A stretch of DNA of 37,541 bases, taken from a virus. The stretch covers positions 1-37,541 of the IMG/VR virus record IMGVR_UViG_3300042691_019974. One strand, written 5' to 3'. The position numbers were made by a program, and so were the translations under genes. Shown here one piece after another: positions 25,254 through 32,919 of the stretch. Numbering within the stretch: the stretch's first letter is position 1; every line of letters starts with the position of its first letter. Under the pieces are notes generated by a model that worked only from the letters and a program-made list of their open reading frames with translations, did no database searches and was not told the origin of the DNA.

Positions 25254-25511
25254 ATGTTTGAAAATAGAAAATACGTAATAATTAATGCAGAAGAAATAGA
25301 TAAAGTAAATTTTTTAGAAGTTGAACAAACTTCAAAAGAAACGTGTCTTTTTTCTTTAGATAAAACAAAAGTTTTACTAAAATGGGAGTCCGAAGAAACT
25401 CCTGAAAGTATTCAAAAATTAAATTTAGTGGAGGGACCTTATACCTACGCAGAAATACACAATATTTTAAAAAATAGTTTTTGGAGCGAACCAATTGAAA
25501 ATTTAGTATAA
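25254..25511 (+). CDS. 85-aa hypothetical protein
   Basis: Starts 12 nt after the LamG gene. The sequence is mixed alpha/beta and acidic (YVIINAEEIDKVNFLEV, then TKVLLKWESEETPESI) and closes with a TYAEIHNILKN helix. It resembles small phage proteins that accompany fibres only in position and length; no family recognised. A weak ATATTTAA lies just before its start but does not match the promoter consensus. Confidence 0.6.
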   Translation: MFENRKYVIINAEEIDKVNFLEVEQTSKETCLFSLDKTKVLLKWESEETPESIQKLNLVEGPYTYAEIHNILKNSFWSEPIENLV

Positions 25512-25548
25512 AATAATTTCTAATTTTGTTTTTTTCTATATTTTTTAT

Positions 25549-25558
25549 ATATTTATAT
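25549..25558 (+). promoter_or_regulatory. ATATTTATAT element, putative promoter
   Basis: ATATTTATAT within an AT run, 17 nt before ATG 25576 of the membrane protein gene. Confidence 0.45.
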
Positions 25559-25575
25559 ATATAAAAACATAAAAT

Positions 25576-25881
25576 ATGGTATACGTTGTTGTATTAGCAG
25601 GGGCCTTAGTCGCAGCAGTAGTGCTGTATAATATTTTTGTCCCCAAAGAAGATTCCGTCCTAGAGCCAAAAGAGGACATTTCAGGCGGATTTGTGCCTAC
25701 ACAGCCTGATCCTCAACCTTCAAAAGATGATGTCGCAGAAGTACAGTCTTATAATTTTGAGACTACTGCTGACTTGGCTGCTGAAACCGCAGTTTTTACT
25801 CCGGAGCCTACTCCTGTTACAGTAGAAAAAGTAAAAGTAGTTAAGAAAAAAGCAACTCCTAAAAAAACAAAAGGTGCATAA
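25576..25881 (+). CDS. Single-pass membrane protein with Pro/Lys-rich tail
   Basis: A 101-aa protein. Residues 2-22 (VYVVVLAGALVAAVVLYNIF) form one clear membrane helix at the very N-terminus. The rest is soluble and low-complexity: acidic and Pro-rich up to about residue 85 (PTQPDPQPSKDD, TPEPTPVTVEK), then a Lys-rich end (VKVVKKKATPKKTKGA). No lipobox cysteine or signal-peptidase site is evident, so it would stay anchored. It could be a lysis accessory or an envelope-interacting protein; the layout alone cannot decide. Its last 8 bp overlap the next gene. Confidence 0.65.
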   Translation: MVYVVVLAGALVAAVVLYNIFVPKEDSVLEPKEDISGGFVPTQPDPQPSKDDVAEVQSYNFETTADLAAETAVFTPEPTPVTVEKVKVVKKKATPKKTKGA

Positions 25882-26107
25882 ATTAGTAGAAATTGCATCT
25901 GCTTGGATAGCTGCTGCAAATCCTACCGAAGAACAGAAACAAAAAGCAGAGGCAAGAATAGCAATTTGTAATACTTGCGAATTTAGTAGACATGCAGTAT
26001 TAACAGACATTCATTATTGTGGAGAATGTGGATGTCCTTTAAAGAAAAAGATATTCTCTCCGCTACCTCCTGAGGAGGCATGCCCTAAAAAGTATTGGAA
26101 AGTATAA
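25874..26107 (+). CDS. Zinc-ribbon-like small protein
   Basis: A 77-aa protein starting at GTG 25874, overlapping the membrane protein gene by 8 bp. It has a short helical N-terminus (LVEIASAWIAAANPTEEQ) and then a cysteine set: CNTC near residue 32, CGECGCP near 49, and a final C near 70, a likely zinc-binding ribbon. I recall similar short proteins in other large phages and in bacteria, without a known function. Coupling to the membrane protein hints at a shared role, or simply compact packing. The basic segment PLKKK follows the second cysteine pair. Confidence 0.7.
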   Translation: MHKLVEIASAWIAAANPTEEQKQKAEARIAICNTCEFSRHAVLTDIHYCGECGCPLKKKIFSPLPPEEACPKKYWKV

Positions 26108-26120
26108 ATAATAAGTTATT

Positions 26121-26387
26121 ATGGAAAAGAAATTAACAGAAGAGCAACTTACAGAACTTAAAGAACTTAATGCCAATTACACTAAACTCCTGTCTAGTCT
26201 GGGAGAGGTAGAGTTGATTCTTTCTGATCTTGAAAGTCAAGTAGAAAGAGTTAAGGCCGAGAAGCAAGGATTGTTTAGCGACTACAAAACCATCCGGGAA
26301 AATAGCGATGCGTTGTATGCTAAGCTATCAGAAGAGTATGGTTCCGGTAAAATTGATCTAGAAACGGGTATTATTCATTCTGCGTAA
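26121..26387 (+). CDS. Small coiled-coil protein
   Basis: An 88-aa protein, nearly all helical, with Leu-rich heptad-like spacing over residues 5-65 (LTEEQLTELKELNANYTKLL, LGEVELILSDLESQVE). It ends in a short non-helical GSGKIDLETGIIHS. It lies upstream of the sheath gene, separated by 80 nt with a promoter element. Small coiled-coil proteins at this place could assist sheath or tube assembly; that is inference. Confidence 0.65.
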   Translation: MEKKLTEEQLTELKELNANYTKLLSSLGEVELILSDLESQVERVKAEKQGLFSDYKTIRENSDALYAKLSEEYGSGKIDLETGIIHSA

Positions 26388-26420
26388 GTCTTTTCTGTGT
26401 TGTTTTGATAAAAAGTTTTG

Positions 26421-26430
26421 ATATTTATTG
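26421..26430 (+). promoter_or_regulatory. ATATTTATTG element, putative promoter of sheath-tube unit
   Basis: ATATTTATTG, 37 nt before the sheath ATG. It sits inside an inverted repeat TTGATA 26418-26423 / TATCAA 26434-26439, the only such dyad among the 13 elements. Confidence 0.45.
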
Positions 26431-26467
26431 TTGTATCAAGATTTATTATTTTCAAACAACATAAAAA

Positions 26468-29125
26468 ATGACAGAACAAATCTTATCCGCTGGCGTATAT
26501 CCCAGTGAAAATGATCAGTCGTTCTACAGTCAGGGCAGTGCGGCTACTGGATTAGCCGTTGTCGGTCCTGCTGAGAAAGGTGCTGCATTCATTCCAACTG
26601 ACGTAACCAGCTATTCACAATTTACCGCTCTCTTTGGATCCGATTCCAAAGCTAGCTATACTGCTCAAACAGTATACAACTATCTCCAGGCAGGAAATAG
26701 TGTTAAAGTTACTAGGGTATTAGGTAATGGAGGATGGCAGTACAACTCTACAAGACAGTTGGCTGCTATCCTCTCTCCTTCATCTGTCGGTACTGCCGGT
26801 ACAGCGGCCTCTGCTTCTTATTCTACCGCATCCTTTGTAACTAATGCTAATTATATTGCTCTAACGTTATCCGGATATTCCGGAAGAAGAGTATCTTTTT
26901 ATGGGGGTATAGGATATAGCCAATACATTCCATTTGAAAGTGACATTGTTAAGTATTTTGATACGAGTGCATCTTCTGCTGCTAACGTACAAGGATTTCT
27001 TGCTGCGGTAGCAAGGTCAACTGCGTATTCTTTGGTGACGGGGTCTTACCCAGGATCTGGATCTACGTTTAGCCTAACTGCTACTACTGTAGGAGTTGAG
27101 GGCAATTCCTTTAAATTTGGACCTTCTTTTGACGTTTATGCCTTTCCTGATAGCGTAGGTACTGTAACTTTTGGTGGAGGATCTGCTGCAATAGCTTCTG
27201 GGTCGGCAACTATAGCTGCTGTACTCTATCCTACGCAGAATGATAACGTTAATGTAGCTCTTAATGGAATTAAAGCTACCGGCTCTTTTCAGACATTTAA
27301 TGTTCCTCTCCCTGGTATCTACAGCAAGGCTGGGTTCACGGCTTCCTTGAATCCCACTTCTGATCTTTATATCACTAAAGTACTAGGTACTAGTCCTTCT
27401 AGCGAAAAAGGCTCTGTATTCCCTTATATGATTTTTGGAAACAGTCTTACTGCTAGTGTTAGTTTTAGCACATCTATTACTTCTTCTGTAGTATTTACCA
27501 CAGCTAACTGTACTTTTACGAGTTCTAATTCTAGCGGATACGATCACGCTAGTACTCCATGGGTACTTTCTGATAGCGGTGTAAGAATTATTAAATTCCA
27601 CCATCGTTCTGATGGATTTAAATCTAACAGAGACATTAAAGTAGCTATAGCTAATATTAAAAAAGGGTCCGACTCTTCTACTTACTCTACTTTTGATGTA
27701 CAAGTTAGAGCTTGGAATGATCTTGATAGAGCCCCCTCTATTATTGAGCAATATAGTGGAGTTACTCTTAATCCTAACGCTACTAACTATATCGCTAAAG
27801 TTATTGGTGATGTATATCTGAGCTATGACGAAACTCAATTAAAGGTAATTCAGAATGGGGATTTCCCGAATGTATCTAATTATATCAGAGTTGAAGTAGC
27901 TGAGGCTATCTCTACCGGCACTAGCCAGCCTCAAATAATACCTAATGGGTACGAAGCTGTTTATGAAACTATCGCCGGATTCAGCACTTATAGGCTTCCT
28001 GCTGCTATAGCATTAAACAGTAATAGTTCTTCCCTTACCTACTCTGGATTTGATTATTCCAATGTAGATAACCTGAACTATCTTAACCCTGTTCCTTCTG
28101 AAGCGGTAACTGGTAGCAATACTTCGTTTAGTAAGCCTGCTAATGATAATAAGTTTGTACTTCCTTTCCAAGGTGGTAATGATGGTATGAACTATGTTAA
28201 CATTAAGAAGATTGGTGCTGATATTGCTACTGATGGTACTAACGTATTTGGGTTTGATCTGTCTAGTGCTGCTGCTGCCGGGTATGCATCTTATAAAAAA
28301 GCTCTGGATATTCTTAGTAATAGTGAAGAATACAAGTTTGATCTTCTGGTTCTTCCTGGTGCTATAGAACAATATCATGGCGCTGTAACAGCTTATGCTC
28401 AAAGCACTGCTGAAGAAAGAACTGACTGTGTATATCTCCGTGATCTTACCGGTGTTAATACTCCGATTGCTGCTGCAATTAATGTAGCTGCCGGTCTCGA
28501 TAGTAGCTATAGTGCAGTATACTATCCATGGGTTAAAGTAAAAGATCTAGGAAGCTCTAAAGATGTAATGGTGCCTCCTTCCGTAGTAGTTCCTGAAGCT
28601 TATGCTTACAGTGATAGCGTATCTGCTGAATGGTTTGCTCCTGCTGGTCTTAACAGAGGTATCCTTGGTGTAGTTGATACTAGAGTGAAGCTGTCTAAGC
28701 CAGATAGGGACGCTCTTTATCAAGCTCGGATTAACCCAATCGCTAAGTTCCCGAACACTGGCGTAGTTATCTGGGGTCAAAAGACTCTGCAAGTTCGTGA
28801 TACGGCTCTTAACCGCATCAATGTTCGCAGATTGTTGATCGCTCTTCGTAACTACATTAGTGATGTTGCTAAGTTCTTCGTATTCGAAAACAATACGGTA
28901 GAAACTAGGAACAAGCTTGTGAACCAAATAGTACCTTACATGGAGACTGTACAAGCCCGTCAAGGTTTGTATGCCTTCAGAGTACAGATAGATGAGGCTC
29001 TAAACACTAACGATGTAATAGATCGTAACCAGTTGATAGGTAAGATTTACGTATCTCCGGCAAAATCGATTGAATTTATCCTGTTGGAATTTAATATCAC
29101 ATCTACCGGGGCTATTTTCCAATAA
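26468..29125 (+). CDS. 18: Tail sheath protein, T4 gp18-like
   Basis: An 885-aa contractile sheath subunit. The N-terminus (SAGVYPSENDQSFYSQGSAA then TGLAVVGPAEKGAAFIPT) is the conserved sheath start. The C-terminal 110 residues carry the interlocking core domain: VIWGQKTLQVRDTALNRINV then RRLLIALRNYISDVAKFFVF, and a final YVSPAKSIEFILLEFNIT strand. It is longer than T4 gp18 (659 aa). The surplus lies in the middle (about 110-560), with Ser/Ala/Thr-rich, beta-patterned inserts probably forming extra surface domains. Translation in the 3' part uses more C-ending codons, as in the capsid gene, in keeping with a high-copy protein. It is followed directly by the tube gene. Confidence 0.92.
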   Translation: MTEQILSAGVYPSENDQSFYSQGSAATGLAVVGPAEKGAAFIPTDVTSYSQFTALFGSDSKASYTAQTVYNYLQAGNSVKVTRVLGNGGWQYNSTRQLAAILSPSSVGTAGTAASASYSTASFVTNANYIALTLSGYSGRRVSFYGGIGYSQYIPFESDIVKYFDTSASSAANVQGFLAAVARSTAYSLVTGSYPGSGSTFSLTATTVGVEGNSFKFGPSFDVYAFPDSVGTVTFGGGSAAIASGSATIAAVLYPTQNDNVNVALNGIKATGSFQTFNVPLPGIYSKAGFTASLNPTSDLYITKVLGTSPSSEKGSVFPYMIFGNSLTASVSFSTSITSSVVFTTANCTFTSSNSSGYDHASTPWVLSDSGVRIIKFHHRSDGFKSNRDIKVAIANIKKGSDSSTYSTFDVQVRAWNDLDRAPSIIEQYSGVTLNPNATNYIAKVIGDVYLSYDETQLKVIQNGDFPNVSNYIRVEVAEAISTGTSQPQIIPNGYEAVYETIAGFSTYRLPAAIALNSNSSSLTYSGFDYSNVDNLNYLNPVPSEAVTGSNTSFSKPANDNKFVLPFQGGNDGMNYVNIKKIGADIATDGTNVFGFDLSSAAAAGYASYKKALDILSNSEEYKFDLLVLPGAIEQYHGAVTAYAQSTAEERTDCVYLRDLTGVNTPIAAAINVAAGLDSSYSAVYYPWVKVKDLGSSKDVMVPPSVVVPEAYAYSDSVSAEWFAPAGLNRGILGVVDTRVKLSKPDRDALYQARINPIAKFPNTGVVIWGQKTLQVRDTALNRINVRRLLIALRNYISDVAKFFVFENNTVETRNKLVNQIVPYMETVQARQGLYAFRVQIDEALNTNDVIDRNQLIGKIYVSPAKSIEFILLEFNITSTGAIFQ

Positions 29126-29129
29126 TTTA

Positions 29130-29139
29130 ATATTTATTA
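29130..29139 (+). promoter_or_regulatory. ATATTTATTA element, putative promoter of tube gene
   Basis: ATATTTATTA between the sheath stop and the tube ATG, 20 nt before the latter. It would give the tube gene extra transcript. Confidence 0.4.
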
Positions 29140-29159
29140 ATAGATAAAAAGAATATAAG

Positions 29160-29648
29160 ATGCCCATACTTTCAACAGACCAAATGCTAGGTACAACGTT
29201 TGAACCGATACTTCAGCATAGGTTTATAATGTCAATAGACGGAATTCCTTCTTACCTCATCAAAAAGATCAGTGGTATCGGATTTGATGACGGTGAAGTA
29301 ATTATCGATCACATAAACTCCTACGTTAAATTTAGGCAGAAGCGTAGGTGGAATGATATAACTCTCAGCCTGTATAATCCGGTTAGTCCTAGCGGTGCTC
29401 AAACTGTAATGGAGTGGGCTCGTCTAAGCTACGAAACCGTAACTGGTAGAGCTGGATATGGTGACTTTTACTGGAAAGACATTACTTTCAATGCCATTGA
29501 TCCTGTAGGTAACACAGTTAATGAGTGGGTAATTAAAAAATCCTTCATTAAGAATGTATCTAACTTCGGCGATTGGGATTGGTCTGCTAGTGAATACACT
29601 ACTATCGAAATGACCTTAGGAAATTCTGGAATGATCCTGAATTACTAA
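29160..29648 (+). CDS. 19: Tail tube protein, T4 gp19-like
   Basis: A 162-aa tube subunit that stacks into the inner tail tube. T4 gp19 is 163 aa, so length agrees very well. Family features: FEPILQHRFIMSIDGIPSYL at the front, KISGIGFDDGEVIIDHINSY, the basic RQKRRWNDITLSLY strand, a VMEWARLSYE helix, and a C-terminal NVSNFGDWDWSASEYTTIEM strand that pairs with the next ring. It starts 34 nt after the sheath and is closed by a terminator. Confidence 0.92.
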   Translation: MPILSTDQMLGTTFEPILQHRFIMSIDGIPSYLIKKISGIGFDDGEVIIDHINSYVKFRQKRRWNDITLSLYNPVSPSGAQTVMEWARLSYETVTGRAGYGDFYWKDITFNAIDPVGNTVNEWVIKKSFIKNVSNFGDWDWSASEYTTIEMTLGNSGMILNY

Positions 29649-29673
29649 TAAGTTCCTACTCTGTCAAACAAAG

Positions 29674-29702
29674 TCCCTGCTCTCAAGGCAGGGATTTTTT
29701 TT
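29674..29702 (+). terminator. Rho-independent terminator after tube gene
   Basis: Stem TCCCTGC (29674-29680) with GCAGGGA (29688-29694), 7-nt loop, then eight T. Confidence 0.9.
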
Positions 29703-29706
29703 ATTC

Positions 29707-29716
29707 ATATTTATAT
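29707..29716 (+). promoter_or_regulatory. ATATTTATAT element directly before the metallopeptidase gene
   Basis: ATATTTATAT begins 5 nt after the terminator T-run and ends only 4 nt before ATG 29721. If it is a -10 box, the mRNA would be leaderless or start inside the gene. Confidence 0.5.
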
Positions 29717-29720
29717 AAAA

Positions 29721-30335
29721 ATGAGTACATATAACCTAAACTTTGATGATAAGTCTATGATTTTCATAGATCATGTAAAAAAAGAGTGTAAAAAGTATAA
29801 TGTTATATGTAGTCTTAGAAATACTAAAAATGTAAGAATAGGAGATGGAATGTCAGCTTCCGGGTATTTTGATGAGACTACTCCTATATTAGTATGTTCT
29901 ATGAATAGAGTAGACGCAATAGAAATACTAGTCCATGAGTATTGTCATTTAACTCAATGGGTAGATCAAATTCCTATATGGAAAGAATGCGAAAAAAGTA
30001 TTCCTCGATTTTTTGGATGGCTACAGGGAGATAGAATAAAGAATGTTAAGAAACATATGGAGAATTGTAGGCAGATAGAATTAGATAATGAGAAAAGATC
30101 TGTAGAAATTATTAAAAAATTTGACCTTAACATAGATACTAAGGCCTATATTAAGAAAGCAAATGCGTATGTTTACTTTTACACTTACATGCTCACTACC
30201 AGAAGATGGGCTAAAAAGAAGAATAGTCCCTATAGTAATATACAGTTAATAAATTCTATGCCGGATTACTTTCTAGAAGATTATAGTATTATTCCTAAAA
30301 ATATAGAAAGAGTGTTTATTGAACAAAAAATCTAA
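29721..30335 (+). CDS. HExxH metallopeptidase-like protein
   Basis: A 204-aa protein with a zinc-protease signature VHEYCHLTQW (H72, E73, H76). A glutamate in the downstream helix IELDNEKRSVEII (E120 or E124) is a likely third ligand, the gluzincin layout seen in ImmA/IrrE- and SprT-type folds. The N-terminal part is basic; no signal peptide or membrane segment, so a cytoplasmic or virion role is likely. It stands alone between a terminator and promoter element upstream and another promoter element downstream. It could process virion proteins, act on host proteins, or be inactive; nothing in the sequence selects one. It is not the maturation protease, which is the gp21-like serine protease. 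Confidence 0.75.
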   Translation: MSTYNLNFDDKSMIFIDHVKKECKKYNVICSLRNTKNVRIGDGMSASGYFDETTPILVCSMNRVDAIEILVHEYCHLTQWVDQIPIWKECEKSIPRFFGWLQGDRIKNVKKHMENCRQIELDNEKRSVEIIKKFDLNIDTKAYIKKANAYVYFYTYMLTTRRWAKKKNSPYSNIQLINSMPDYFLEDYSIIPKNIERVFIEQKI

Positions 30336-30344
30336 TATTTATAT
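30335..30344 (+). promoter_or_regulatory. ATATTTATAT element, putative promoter
   Basis: ATATTTATAT overlapping the last base of the metallopeptidase stop, 18 nt before ATG 30363. Confidence 0.5.
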
Positions 30345-30362
30345 CATATAATAAGTAAACCA

Positions 30363-31766
30363 ATGGCTAAACGTTTTATACAAGAATTATCCGCTCAAAC
30401 TAAATATGATGCGGCAATTAAAGCAGCAAGTAAAGGATTTGATAGTAGTAATGATAATGACATGGAAAGAAAAAAAGCCATGCAACAGGGAGATGCGTTA
30501 TTAAAACATGTGGATCCTGAAACAGTAAAAAAAGTAGAGGCTTTTGCAAAACAATTAGATCTTGATTATACAATTAAAAAAGACCCTAGTGGCTCTAAAT
30601 ATGAGTCAACAATAGCAATTGTATTAGGCAAAAACTTAAAAAGCCCAAATTTAGCACAATCAGCCCCAATTAAAGTATATATTACTAAAGATAAAAGTAA
30701 GGTAGATGGTGTATTGCCTGACCAAGCAACAGAGAGAAAGTTAGGTGCGTTAATTAAATATATACAACAAAAAGAATTAGCAGTAAATTTAAAAGATGTA
30801 GGTCAAGTACAAGAAGCAAAACGTAAATTAACCTCTCTGATAGACAAATTAATTAAAGAAGAGCTCAGTGCTCATAATAAAATAAAAGAAGCGTTAGGAC
30901 CTGCTAAAAAAATATCTGATGCAGAGGCTGTAACGATATTAAACAATAAAAAGTACGATATAGAAACTACAATAGATTATGACTATGCGTACAGAGATCG
31001 TGCAACAGACATACTGGCGGAATTAGAGGGCAAGCTAAAAGCAGATTCTTTTGATAATATTGAGGGAGAGAACACAATAAGACTGTCTGTATATACACCA
31101 GGTAAAGAAGCTCCTTTTTTTCTAATTAGAGATGTAAAAAATCGTTCTTGGAGTATGAAAGAGTTTGAAGAAAATGAAGTAAACGAGAGACAAGAAGAAC
31201 TTGGAGAAGGAGAGAGGTACGCAGGAAGAGATGCTGAAGTCGATGCAAGGAAGGATCAGGATTTTAATAGACTTTCTCCGGAGACCCAAAAAAATGTTTT
31301 AGACAAACTAAGAAAAGGAGGATCTGTTACTTTAGAAAACGAAGATCAGCCCGCTCCTTCCGCAGCGGATATTGCCGGTAAAATGTCTGAGATTTTAGAC
31401 AAGTTAAATAATATGTCTGAAATGAAGCAGGACCCGAAGTATAAAAAGCATGCTGAGAAGGCTGCCAAGTATATGGAAGCTGCTAAATCTGCTTTAGAAG
31501 GTCTGACTAATTATGAGACCATGCTAGAAGAGAAAGACAAAGAAAACAAAGAAAAAGGTGCTGGTAAAGTATTAAAAACTATAGAAAAAGCCCTAAGTAA
31601 AATTATAAAAGATAAGAATACGGTAGCTAAAATAATGCATAAAATGCCTGTTTCTAAGGTAATAGAGCTACAATCTACTGCAAATAAAGAGCTTGATGAA
31701 GAAAAAGTAGCAAAGGCAATGCTAAATGTAGCCCTTAAAGAAGGGTATATAAACAGTAACAAGTAA
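30363..31766 (+). CDS. Lys/Glu-rich putative internal virion protein (467 aa)
   Basis: No family recognised. It is a hydrophilic, mostly helical protein with alternating Lys and Glu; a helix with KRKLTSLIDKLIKEELSAHN (about 156-175) and a C-terminal helical region (about 330-467) stand out. A short beta-patterned segment lies near 228-262. I/L-X-E sites for the prohead protease occur at I6-Q7-E8/L9 and in LIKE and KIKEA (about 170-182), so it may be a packaged internal protein like the 773-aa protein of the head module, whose composition it shares. It has its own promoter element and terminator, i.e. a one-gene transcript, and is placed among tail genes. Role unknown. Confidence 0.6.
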   Translation: MAKRFIQELSAQTKYDAAIKAASKGFDSSNDNDMERKKAMQQGDALLKHVDPETVKKVEAFAKQLDLDYTIKKDPSGSKYESTIAIVLGKNLKSPNLAQSAPIKVYITKDKSKVDGVLPDQATERKLGALIKYIQQKELAVNLKDVGQVQEAKRKLTSLIDKLIKEELSAHNKIKEALGPAKKISDAEAVTILNNKKYDIETTIDYDYAYRDRATDILAELEGKLKADSFDNIEGENTIRLSVYTPGKEAPFFLIRDVKNRSWSMKEFEENEVNERQEELGEGERYAGRDAEVDARKDQDFNRLSPETQKNVLDKLRKGGSVTLENEDQPAPSAADIAGKMSEILDKLNNMSEMKQDPKYKKHAEKAAKYMEAAKSALEGLTNYETMLEEKDKENKEKGAGKVLKTIEKALSKIIKDKNTVAKIMHKMPVSKVIELQSTANKELDEEKVAKAMLNVALKEGYINSNK

Positions 31767-31787
31767 TTCTAACTAACGAAATTAAAG

Positions 31788-31814
31788 CCTCGCTCTAAAA
31801 AAGCGAGGTTTTTT
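31788..31814 (+). terminator. Rho-independent terminator
   Basis: Stem CCTCGCT (31788-31794) with AGCGAGG (31802-31808), 7-nt A-rich loop, then six T. It lies 21 nt after the stop of the 467-aa gene. Confidence 0.88.
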
Positions 31815-31836
31815 ATTTTAAAAACCTACTATCTAT

Positions 31837-31846
31837 ATATTTATAT
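31837..31846 (+). promoter_or_regulatory. ATATTTATAT element, putative promoter of baseplate hub unit
   Basis: ATATTTATAT, 22 nt after the terminator T-run and 16 nt before ATG 31863. Confidence 0.5.
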
Positions 31847-31862
31847 ATACAAAACATTGTTT

Positions 31863-32633
31863 ATGGCAGAAACTCAACCGTTTAAAGTTCCAACTCAACC
31901 GCTAGATTTACCTTCTCAAGGCTTATTATATCCTGAAGGACACCCTCTTGCATCTGGTATTGTTGAACTCAATATGCCTACGGCATACCATGAGGATATT
32001 CTAACTAACCAGAACTATATTAATAAAGGAATGGTTATTGATAAGTTTTTACAAGCTATTATAGCTACTAAAGTAGACTATGATGATCTATTTCTAGGAG
32101 ATAAGAACGCTATTCTAGTAGCCTCTAGGATCCTTGCATACGGTCCTAGCTACTCTTTTAAGTATACAGACATGAGTAGCCGGGAGCAAGAGCAAGTTAC
32201 TGTGGATTTATCTGATCTGAAGAATAAAGAAGTAGACTGGTCTCTATTTAAAGATCATAAGAATGAGTTCTACTTTGAATTGCCTTTATCTAAGCGCCTT
32301 ATTGGATTCAAGCTGCTCACTCATAAAGATGAGACTTTGATTGATGGGGAGATTAAAGGCTTGAAGAAGATCCATAAAGACATGTCCGGAGACATTACAG
32401 TTAGGCTGGCTCATCAAATAATCTCCATAGACGGAAATACCGATAAAAAAACTATCCGAGATTTCGTCAAGGTTATGCCTATGAGAGATTCTCAAGAGCT
32501 TAGAAAGTACATGATATCTATTAGTCCGGATATTGATATGAAATTTAGCTTTACTAAGTCCAATGGAGAGGTAGTGGAGGGCCTCACTATCCCAATGACT
32601 GTTGACTTTTTTTGGCCTAACCTCGGAGTATAG
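31863..32633 (+). CDS. 26: Baseplate hub subunit, T4 gp26-like
   Basis: A 256-aa protein starting at ATG 31863 (an in-frame TTG at 31857 would only add two residues). Family features: VPTQPLDLPSQGLLYPEGHP at the N-terminus, MPTAYHEDILTNQNYINKG, MVIDKFLQAIIATKVDYDDL, then LGDKNAILVASRILAYGPSY. These match the gp26 hub family of T4-like phages, in which the protein helps build the central baseplate hub. The C-terminal half (about 130-256) is more divergent and ends VDFFWPNLGV. Position before a short gp51-like gene repeats the T4 order 26-51. Confidence 0.85.
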   Translation: MAETQPFKVPTQPLDLPSQGLLYPEGHPLASGIVELNMPTAYHEDILTNQNYINKGMVIDKFLQAIIATKVDYDDLFLGDKNAILVASRILAYGPSYSFKYTDMSSREQEQVTVDLSDLKNKEVDWSLFKDHKNEFYFELPLSKRLIGFKLLTHKDETLIDGEIKGLKKIHKDMSGDITVRLAHQIISIDGNTDKKTIRDFVKVMPMRDSQELRKYMISISPDIDMKFSFTKSNGEVVEGLTIPMTVDFFWPNLGV

Positions 32634-32637
32634 AAAT

Positions 32638-32883
32638 ATGATGTTTGATGAGGTTCTATGGTTATCCATGAACTCAGAAGGAGGTATAAGCTATACTGAT
32701 GCATATCATATGCCGGTAGCATATAGAAACCTTAACATCAAAAAGATATCCGAAATAAACAAAAAGAGAAACGAAGAGATAGAGAAAGCAAAAGGGAACG
32801 GTACTTCTATGGATATGGATAGCTTAGCTAGACCTAAAATAGATATACCAGACTTCATAACACAAAGAGCCGCTAAAAAATAG
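32638..32883 (+). CDS. Small baseplate-assembly protein, possible gp51-like
   Basis: An 82-aa protein; ATG 32638 is taken, 4 nt after the hub stop (ATG 32641 is an equal alternative). A longer frame from 32602 would overlap the hub gene and is less likely. It has a helix with FDEVLWLSMNSEGG then SYTDAYHMPVAYRNLNIKKI, and a Lys/Glu-rich helix (EINKKRNEEIEKAKG), followed by a short end. In T4, gp51 (a hub-assembly catalyst) is next to gp26; this protein has that slot and a similar 'MP' + basic-helix pattern seen in short gp51-type proteins. The match is weak. An alternative is a chaperone for the tape measure encoded next. Confidence 0.55.
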   Translation: MMFDEVLWLSMNSEGGISYTDAYHMPVAYRNLNIKKISEINKKRNEEIEKAKGNGTSMDMDSLARPKIDIPDFITQRAAKK

Positions 32884-32892
32884 CGGCTTTTT
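32868..32892 (+). terminator. Rho-independent terminator overlapping the end of the gp51-like gene
   Basis: Stem AGCCGCTA (32868-32875) with TAGCGGCT (32881-32888), 5-A loop, then T-run. The TAG stop codon forms the base of the right arm. Confidence 0.88.
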
Positions 32893-32893
32893 A

Positions 32894-32903
32894 ATATTTA
32901 TAT
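32894..32903 (+). promoter_or_regulatory. ATATTTATAT element, putative promoter of tape measure
   Basis: ATATTTATAT begins 2 nt after the terminator T-run and ends 16 nt before ATG 32920. Confidence 0.5.
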
Positions 32904-32919
32904 CTAAAGAGAAACGTAA

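Noticed and set aside
31857-31862. TTG start for the gp26-like gene
   Set aside because: It adds only two residues ahead of ATG 31863, and the ATG gives the same 16-nt distance to the promoter element as at 6633 and 32920.
32602-32637. Longer N-terminus for the gp51-like gene
   Set aside because: It would overlap the conserved end of the gp26-like gene. ATG 32638 just after the stop fits the packing of the cluster.
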